From Corallium rubrum (taxonomy: Eukaryota; Cnidaria; Anthozoa; Scleralcyonacea; Coralliidae), in assembly GCA_964035015.1 (NCBI GenBank), contig OZ036006.1, positions 2,739,455 through 2,803,454 of the forward strand: 64,000 bases of DNA, in the 5' to 3' direction. Below the pieces are notes generated by a model. That model had not been told where the DNA came from. It worked only from the letters and a program-made list of their open reading frames with translations, and did not search any database. The position numbers and the translations under genes are program-made. Below, piece after piece: positions 22,301 to 31,300 of the stretch. How positions within the stretch are numbered: the first letter of the stretch is position 1; each line of letters begins with the position of its first letter.

Positions 22301-25300
22301 GCAAACGAGTAGGTTTTTTTTTATCATTACGTGACGTTAAAAGGTTGTTACATACGAGGGTATTGCTTTATTATAAAAGAAGTGTTCGGCGTAAGAAGTG
22401 ATTGTGTTAAAATACATTTATACAAATCGAAATACGCTACTTTCACGTTTCGGCAGTAGACCAACCTTGCTATATGATGTTATAAAGAATTATTGCAGAC
22501 CCGGCACGGCGGGCTGGCGCCTGGATAATTTGGGGCCAGTTTCGGGGCCAAGCAAAATATTTTATTCCAGGCCCCTCACAATTTCGGTCTGCCGCTCGAC
22601 GTTAAAAAGGGAGGCCTGGGAACCAGGCTCCAGGATGGGCCATTCCAATCTCGTCCCCAGAGCCAGCTCCCCCCCCCCCCCCCGGGAAAGCAAATGGCTC
22701 TGGGACAAGCCGTTTGAAACTTGCCTCTGATTGGTTTAACGCTTCGACGCCTACTGCGCTGCGCAGATAATTTCATGCTCATTCTCCCATGTTTTCGACT
22801 TTTCGTGTTGAATTTTTAAGAGGAGCGAAGCAAAATAAAAACATCTTTATGAGAATTAAACCTAACAAAATGAAAGATTCTTTCCAAAGAGACAAGGAAT
22901 ATACGTATTTGGCTTAGTAACATGTTTGGATCCTTGATTTGAGCTTCCACGGGACTGTAAATGGGAGAACGTATTACGACAGATTCATCGAATCATCGAT
23001 CGGTAGCCACGGTTCGTGATCATTGAGAGTGTTTCCGTGTTTGTATGTTAAAAAATAAATATTTATGCTATATCGTCATATTAGACATTGGGTTTGACTA
23101 CAAGAAATATTATTGGAGAAATATATTATTAGTCGTGACGGTTTGAATAATGCATCATTGAATACAAACTTGAAAATAATTATCTGAGCACATTAACTGA
23201 TCAACATATTGCTAAATATCCCATAGATATCTCCTTATATAAAAATATATATATATTGTCTTATGAGTGTTGATACTGTGTTTGTAACTTTTATTTGTGT
23301 AAGTTAATATTCCTGGTTGTATTACCAGACATGTTGAGGTTGTCAGACCATGAGTACTGTACTACATAATTATTTGTTTAATCAAACTTTGAATCACACT
23401 CCTATCCACATTCTACAATACAACTGGCAGCTATAAATTAGTCTAAAGTATTGTATCCAAATGTGGTAAGCATCAGTTGCTGGTTTACACCAGTTTTCAA
23501 TTTAAGACTAGTATATACAAATTAAACAAATACACTTGTTTGTGTTCTGACAACAATAAACTAACCTTATTTATACTGGATAACTCTATCAGTTTATACA
23601 GTATATCCAGTGGCTTAACTCCTATGTATTCTACCTCCCTGAGTTATAATGCCTTGGCGGGGGGCACCCTGAGATTTGATTTGAAGGAAACACCAGAAAG
23701 TAGAAACCTTAAATATTCATCTCTAAAAAGCCTGTAAAAGCTAAAATGCCCAGGTTACCAGAGCCCCCAGGGGTTTTTCACCCTCTAAGCTCCCTTGAAA
23801 TCAGCCTTCTTGATTTCTGTGTAATAAAGGACATCATGTTCACAGGGCTCAAAATAATGGCCGGTCACCAGTCAATGACCACCCAAATTTTTAATGTGAC
23901 CAGTCAAACTTGTATAACACCGGCCATTTTGACCGGCCATATTACCAACCTCATACCCAGGGTTGAAAAGAGCCTGGGTACGAGGTTGTCATATTACTTG
24001 CAATTAATTTTATTACTTCCATTTGAAGGAACTTAAAATGATTGTAGACCCGTTTCATGTCTGATATATATTGAAGTGAACAATGCATCCATTTCCTTTT
24101 TGTGACAAATGTTCATATAGTACTAGCTTATATATATATGGTGTAGAATATACTTTACATGTTTTTTTGTGTTGTGTTGTGTTGTTGTTGTGTTGTGTTG
24201 TGTTATGGTTTGTTTGTTTGTTTTGGGTTTTTTTTGGGGGTTTTTTTGGGGGGGGGGGGCATCGTGAAATTTGACCAGTTAAAAATCACCTCTGCCCGGT
24301 CACAATTGGAACTGAAACTGACTGGTGTAACATGAAACATTATTTTGAGCCCTGTGTTCATAATTGGATGCACCTGGATACAGGTGCTTTTTAAGAAACC
24401 ATTAAAAATTGGCCTCTAAATGACTACCAAAAGGCTCATATTGCCAGGGCTTCATGGGGGCTCCACCCCTTGGAACCCAACGGCAGTGTTGCCCCTGGAC
24501 CTCTCAAGGGGACCTAACTCCCCCTGCCTTGGGGGCACCCACTCCAGTTTGGACCAGGGGCACCCTAGCACAAGCTTACACCACTGTATATATCTGAACT
24601 GTTGTTGTCAGCGGTCCAGTAAGGGCCCATCCTCATTGGTCCAGTGTTACCACAGGAGGAAGTGGCAAAAGTGATTTTTTTAATCAAATAACTCCATTGT
24701 GCTGGAATCGAACACAGGTTGCAGACTTAACTGCTGTACGTACTACCAAGAGTCCAACACCCCAGCAAATCGTGCTAATATGTAATAATGGTATAAAACT
24801 AAATTAACAATTAACAAATGCCATCCCATGTGGGACAATATTTTGTACAAAATGACAGAAAATGACCCACACCCTAAGGAAAAATACGAGTTAATTGTAT
24901 GATTGTCACTCTAAGTATTGTCATGTCTTTCTGCATGACACTTTTTAGACAAGTAGTTTAAACTTGCAGTTACCTTACAGGAGGGGGGGGGGGGGGGGGA
25001 AGGGGTTTGCAGCCTATAAATTATCAAAATTTACTGGAAAACGTGTTATAGTCCTTGTTCAACCTTCTCAATCCTTTGGTACTTCCTATGGCACTATAAA
25101 TCTGAGAGGCCAGAAGACAATTATGTACTTAATTAGAAGCAAATTATGTACATGTATAGTTGGGACAATATCAAATTTATATTGTATATGCATATGAAGA
25201 AATATCATAATTTATATCAAGTCTTCTCATCAAGACTATAGACAAAATCACAACAAGGATACTTTCTTAGTTTGTCATACACACATACATACATGTAGTA

Positions 25301-28300
25301 AGGATTGTTTACCATGATACTCAAGACAATAAAAAAGACCATACTAGTTATACTACATATTAAGTGCATTCTAGTTCTGCATAGTAAAGTTCAGCAACTG
25401 GTATTTTTACTTTCTTTCAAACTTTGACACAGCGTGATTTTATAAGCGTCAAATGTTACTGAATCAATTATTTTGACGACACACAACATGTAGTGATGTA
25501 ACAATTAATAATAAAATGTTACAAATCAACAAATTATAAGTGCAGGGCAAAGAAAAAACATAAGTTTTATTATTAGAGACATATATACATACATAAAATA
25601 CATTTTAAAATATCCAGCTTTTGTCACGAATTACGTTGTAGTTGCCTACGAATAAAAATCCGAAAAATAATATGATATTCTCATGTTCATATAAATCTTG
25701 ATACAAAATTAAAACTGTTTCAATATTAAATACAGCTGTCATAAATATTTGATACTTTTTGGACAGTCATACCAAAACACGGGCTGTTATTTTTGAATTT
25801 GTCAGCTTCATTTCTAAATATTTCACACAAGGAATATTCTCTCGCTATACCAAACAGCAACGATTACTTTCTAACGTCATTTCCACTGCTATTTAGTTGA
25901 AATTAAACTCCAGAATCAGCCTCGACATGTCACTATATTTTGCAAACGTTCTGATCAACAGTGCTGCCACTCAAAATTATCAATCTCACCTACCGCGTAC
26001 TTATTTTCCCCCTACTTTCCCCTACGGGGATATTTTCATATTTCCCCTACGTTCCCCTACTTTAGACGAAATCACCCCACACCTTCACCTACAGTATAGC
26101 GCCCGACGGAGACCTGCTCGCAGGCTACTCCACCTTTAGGTCAAAACAACAAATGTATTTAGATTCATTGCTTATATTTGACCCAATTATATACAGAACT
26201 ACTAATACAAAATTATCAGATATTACAGGTAGAATTAGAAATGAAGACACGTAGATGGAATAGGGGAACTAATTAAACTGGTTTATTATGTATTTTGAGT
26301 TAAGGTCAGTAATAACGTCAAGCTAACCTAGAGGATCACTCTAACACACTATGAATGTATCAAAGACAATCATAAATTATTTTATACAAAAGTTTATGGG
26401 TTTCTTGAACTGAAAATGTTATAAATTTAAGTGTAGTCAAAGTGTCATAATTTGTCATTACAAAAAGACAGTGTGTGAGTTATTCGGAGTCGCGGAATCA
26501 AGATTCTATCTTGTTTGCGTTTCTGATAAATGAGTCATCACCTCAAACACGGTGAGACACCACAAACAAACGACCCACATGGGAACTGTGAGAGAGTATC
26601 AGAGCAATCATGCAAGTAATTACCGTTGGTAACTGGTTATTTGCTATGCACGATTGCCTCACACCTGGGAGGTGGGACGCTTTCAGTGGTTGAGGAGATG
26701 ACTCATTCATTGGGAATTGTGCTTCCGTTGCTTGTGTATATCAAATTGCATGGCATGCGCATGTGTCCGCAAGAGGTCTAGCCTGCGTGTCAGGCTCTTA
26801 GCTTGTTCTGGGGCGCGGGTTTACGGGGGGGGGGGCTACAAGAGGGCCACCATTGCAGTTCTGCCACCGACCCCTTTATTTATTCGTGTTTTTCTTGTTT
26901 TTTTTTGTATATTTTTATATTATCGTCAATTCACCTACATTCCCCTACATATAGGCTGTTTTCCCCGTAGGTTTCCCCTACAACCTACAATTACCCAAAT
27001 TCCCCTACCGTAGGGGAATTCCCCTACGAGTGGCAGCGCTGCTGATCAATCTGATGGCCGTGCGATACGTTTTCGTGGGTCTGGGTCCAAAATAATCAAC
27101 TGCGCACGCCCCAAAACCCCACGATTCGTGGGGTTTCAAACGGATTGGCCCAGAGCCATTTGATTTGCCCGCGCGGCCGGGCATATTTGGCTCTGGGGAC
27201 GAGATTGGGGCCATTCCCTATGGCCAGCAGTCGAACATTACGTGGCAGTCGCCGACATCTTACGTAGTGGAACATATGACCAACTGATCTCAAATAATAG
27301 ACTCATTACACTGGATAGAGCATCCGGTGCTCGCTGTGAAGTCGGAATAAATTAGCGGCGGCCATTTCAGGTGGGACCCACTTGGTTTTCATACAGCTAC
27401 TTTTAAGTTCTCCAATAGCGACAGAGACATGTCACAAAAATTTAGCTGGTTTTCGTTAAAAATCCGATCATTTAAAGCGAAAACCAGAAGCGAAAACTAT
27501 GATTCAGCAATATTGTGGGTCCCACCGGATATGGCCGCCGCGAGATTTTTAGCCTCACTTCCGACTTCAATTTTTGCCACGCGCGAAACAATAGATGCTC
27601 TATCCAGTATAATGAGTCTATTATTTGAGATCAGTGCATATGACGCATTGCGGCCTTACAACTTGTTCCCAGTCCCAAAGTTGACTAGCATAAGCAATCT
27701 TGACGTCAAGAAAATGTTCTATGTCAGCGATCGTAGCGATCGTTGCGTTTTATTAAGCCCGGCGCACACTAGTGCAAGTTGCACGCACAGATGTCATTCG
27801 TGACCAATTGCGTGCGACGAAAATCCTAGTGTGCGGGGAAAATATAGAGGATTTTTGTCACTCGTGTCGTGAACAACAAATATCAAACATGTTTGATATT
27901 TTCTGTCATTCGTGACAAAAATTCCTAGTGTGCGGCAAAAACCTAACTCGCAACTCTCCGCAGCAAAGAAGTGCGTATGCGTGTTATTCCCCCAAACAAC
28001 ATGGCGGATAGTGAACAAGATGATTTGTCAGACGACGAAGATATCTTGCTATTTCTTTTGCTGATACGGAGACGTCTAAGACGTCTGAGGGCGGCTAATC
28101 GCCAGTTATGGACGAAACGATGGATTTTGAGAAGACAAAGGCAAGGAGTCTATGATAATCTTATTCAAGAACTGAACGCAGAGGATCCTGAAAAATTCCG
28201 TCAATATCGTTTCGTCCATAACTGGCGATTAGCCGCCCTCAGACGTCTTCGACGTCTCCATATCAGCAAAAGAAATAGCAAGATATCTTCGTCGCCTGAC

Positions 28301-31300
28301 AAATCATCTTGTTCACTATCCGCCATGTTGTTTTGGGGAATAACACGCATGCGCACTTCTTTGCTGCGAAGAGTTGCGAGTTAGGTTTTTGCCGCACACT
28401 AGGAATTTTTGTCACGAATGACAGAAAATATCAAACATGTTTGATATTTGTTGTTCACGACACGAGTGACAAAAATCCTGTATATTTCCCCCGCACACTA
28501 GGATTTTCGTCGCACGCAATTGGTCACGAATGACATCTGTGCGTGCAACTTGCACTAGTGTGCGCCGGGCTTAAGGAAACTGTGATTTTGCAATCTCAGT
28601 GATCTTGGCGATCAGTATGGATCCCAGCGGACCATTAAAACAATGGCCGCGGTCAACCATGGCCGCCTTAGTGATCATATGGAAACAGCGACACGATTGT
28701 TGATCGTTGCGATCGCCGAGTTAATTCTTGAGGGATCGAGGCGACGGGCGATTGTAGCAATTATATAAAATCGTTTAAAACAATTTGTCTAAAAACGTTT
28801 AAAACAATTTGTCTCAAATGCAACTCTGTCCGGAGTCTCACTGACCCAATTTCTTGTTGTATGTAATTATGTAATACTTATAATGTGCTGTAATTTTATT
28901 GTTCATAGTTATCTCTCTATATCTTTTGTATGTTTAGGGCCCACAGTAATTGGCTAACGCTGTTGTGGTTCCCCTGCCATTGTTAAACCTGCTGTTATTT
29001 CTATGTTTATTTCTATGTATGTTACATATGGCGAAGTTAATAAAATAAATAAAATAAAAATAAAATATAGAAACCAGGCTTGAGGGCGATAAGGCATTGT
29101 TACAGAGAGCCCAAATTTCTCCAAAAAACGAACTATCCATGCCAATTGAGAGTTCCTCTTCTCTTGATTAAAGTAACGAAAGTGCCAATGAATCTTTCAC
29201 TTCATAGGTTTATAAACACTGTAATAAGTATATACTATGCTCCTCTGTTGATTAAAATAACAAAAGTGCCAATGAATCTTTCACTTCATAGGTTTATAGA
29301 CACTGTAATAAGTATATACCCTGAAGTTATATAATTCTTTGTAATGTATTTTTAGCTTGGTTGTGTGTAGCAACAACATCGCTACCAAGGGACTGTGTGC
29401 TTTAGGAAAATCGATGACAATGAACTCTACTTTAAGAAAGATCTATATTTGGGGCAACACGTTTTTGGAGCCCGCGTGCAAGGTAAGAGATAGTCATACC
29501 CAAGAAAGTTTGACTCCACTCCCTTTTGATATAAAACAACAGACATGTAACTGCAAAACTGATGCAATGTGAATTATGCCAGGAAATAAACTGTAAACAG
29601 TGTATTCAATCTACGGAGTGTATGCATTTTGAGTATCTATGTGACGTTTGCATGTTTTGAGTATTTTATATGACGTTTTTTTAACCTTTAGGGTCTGTAA
29701 AATCTTCCTGCAAAAGCCAAGAAATGGCATTTCAGCGACTCTCGATTTCAAAATTTCCCGGGGGAGCATGCCCCTGGATCCCCCTAAAAATTTATTTTCA
29801 TTTCGGCTCCCCCCCTTCAAAATCCTGGCTACGTCCCTGCACTGACTAAGCTCGTAACTGGCAAGCGTACTGCATGCACTATATCATAATATTACTACTT
29901 TACGTACCACATACAGTACCATCTATAGGCGGGTTTCAGCGCGCATAATTTTTGAAAAGATGCGCGCGCATCATTTAAAAAAAAACCAACTGGCCAGCTC
30001 CACTCAAAGTAAACATACTGTTTAAAATAAACAAAGTATAGATGCAGTTTCTGGATGTTTAACACTGTTATTCTGCTGTTGTTGGCTCGCTAGCAAGTCT
30101 GTTTGCCATTGCTTACGTTGTAGAGAGCCCGCTAATTTCTTTGCAATACCCTGAAATTCGCCTATTAAGATCACACATATTACTATGAATTTGCAACCTT
30201 AGTCCTCCATCTGAGTCTCATTAGAAATCTCAACCAGTCATTAGAAGGTTGCAGGTTTGAACCCTGTTTGGGGCTCAGAAATCTTTTCTGAGTAATTGAG
30301 CTTGACGAACGTGGGGCGGATACGGGGGGGGGGGGTGACTGGGGTTACTAGTTGATATTCGATACAAATGCTCAAATATCTCACATTTGCTTCGGTAAAA
30401 TTCTTTAAAATTCTGTGCATAAAAAATAGGAAAACCTTGAACAACATACTTAGTTTTTAAAAAATTTCATAAGACAGACCTTTTTAATCCATTAAGTCTA
30501 TAGCGTAAAATCTGTCTTGACAACTTTCCCTAATATTTTGCTGTAGTGTTCTGTGAGGAAAAAACTGACCAGATGACAATTCTTAGAAATTTTGACCGAA
30601 TAAAACTGGAGATATGCGTCTAAGACCCCGTTTACACGATGCCGGTACAATTTGAAAACGGAACAAAATCATGCCGTTTAGGCCTTGCGTTTACACGTTA
30701 CCGGCACAAAAATGACATGAAAACGGCACTAAATGAGGACGGGTTCCTTGACGGCATGAAATGAAAACGCAGCACTAACCGGTATCGTGTAAACGCCCGT
30801 GCCGAAACAGGTTGATGACGGTAATCACGATATATACGACCACAGTATCATTGGAAGAGAATAGGCACATGCTAATCCGTCTTATATTATACCGGCACCG
30901 TGTAAACGCAAGACTTTTTGGCCTGTATACGTATTTACACACCGGTATGATTTTGTTCCGTTTTCAAATTGTACCGGTATCGTGTAAACGGGGTCAAAAT
31001 GCGACGAAAACCGTGAAAATTTGACAAATTTCAAACGCCATTATTACCATAGTAACAGCAGACATTAGCACTATTCAACAAATAATTCATAAATGTGGTT
31101 CTCCTTCTGCAGTTCAGTATACAGAATAATTATGCAAAAGTTATTTTATAGACAGCAATATAACCATAGACTATGACCGAACGTAGCCACCTTAAATAAT
31201 GTATGTATGTTTTACATCACGCACCCATTGGGTGCAATGCTACAATGCGTTCGTAAGAGTTAGTGGAGAGCTTTCACTCTCTTCTGCCATCCTTTCCTGT

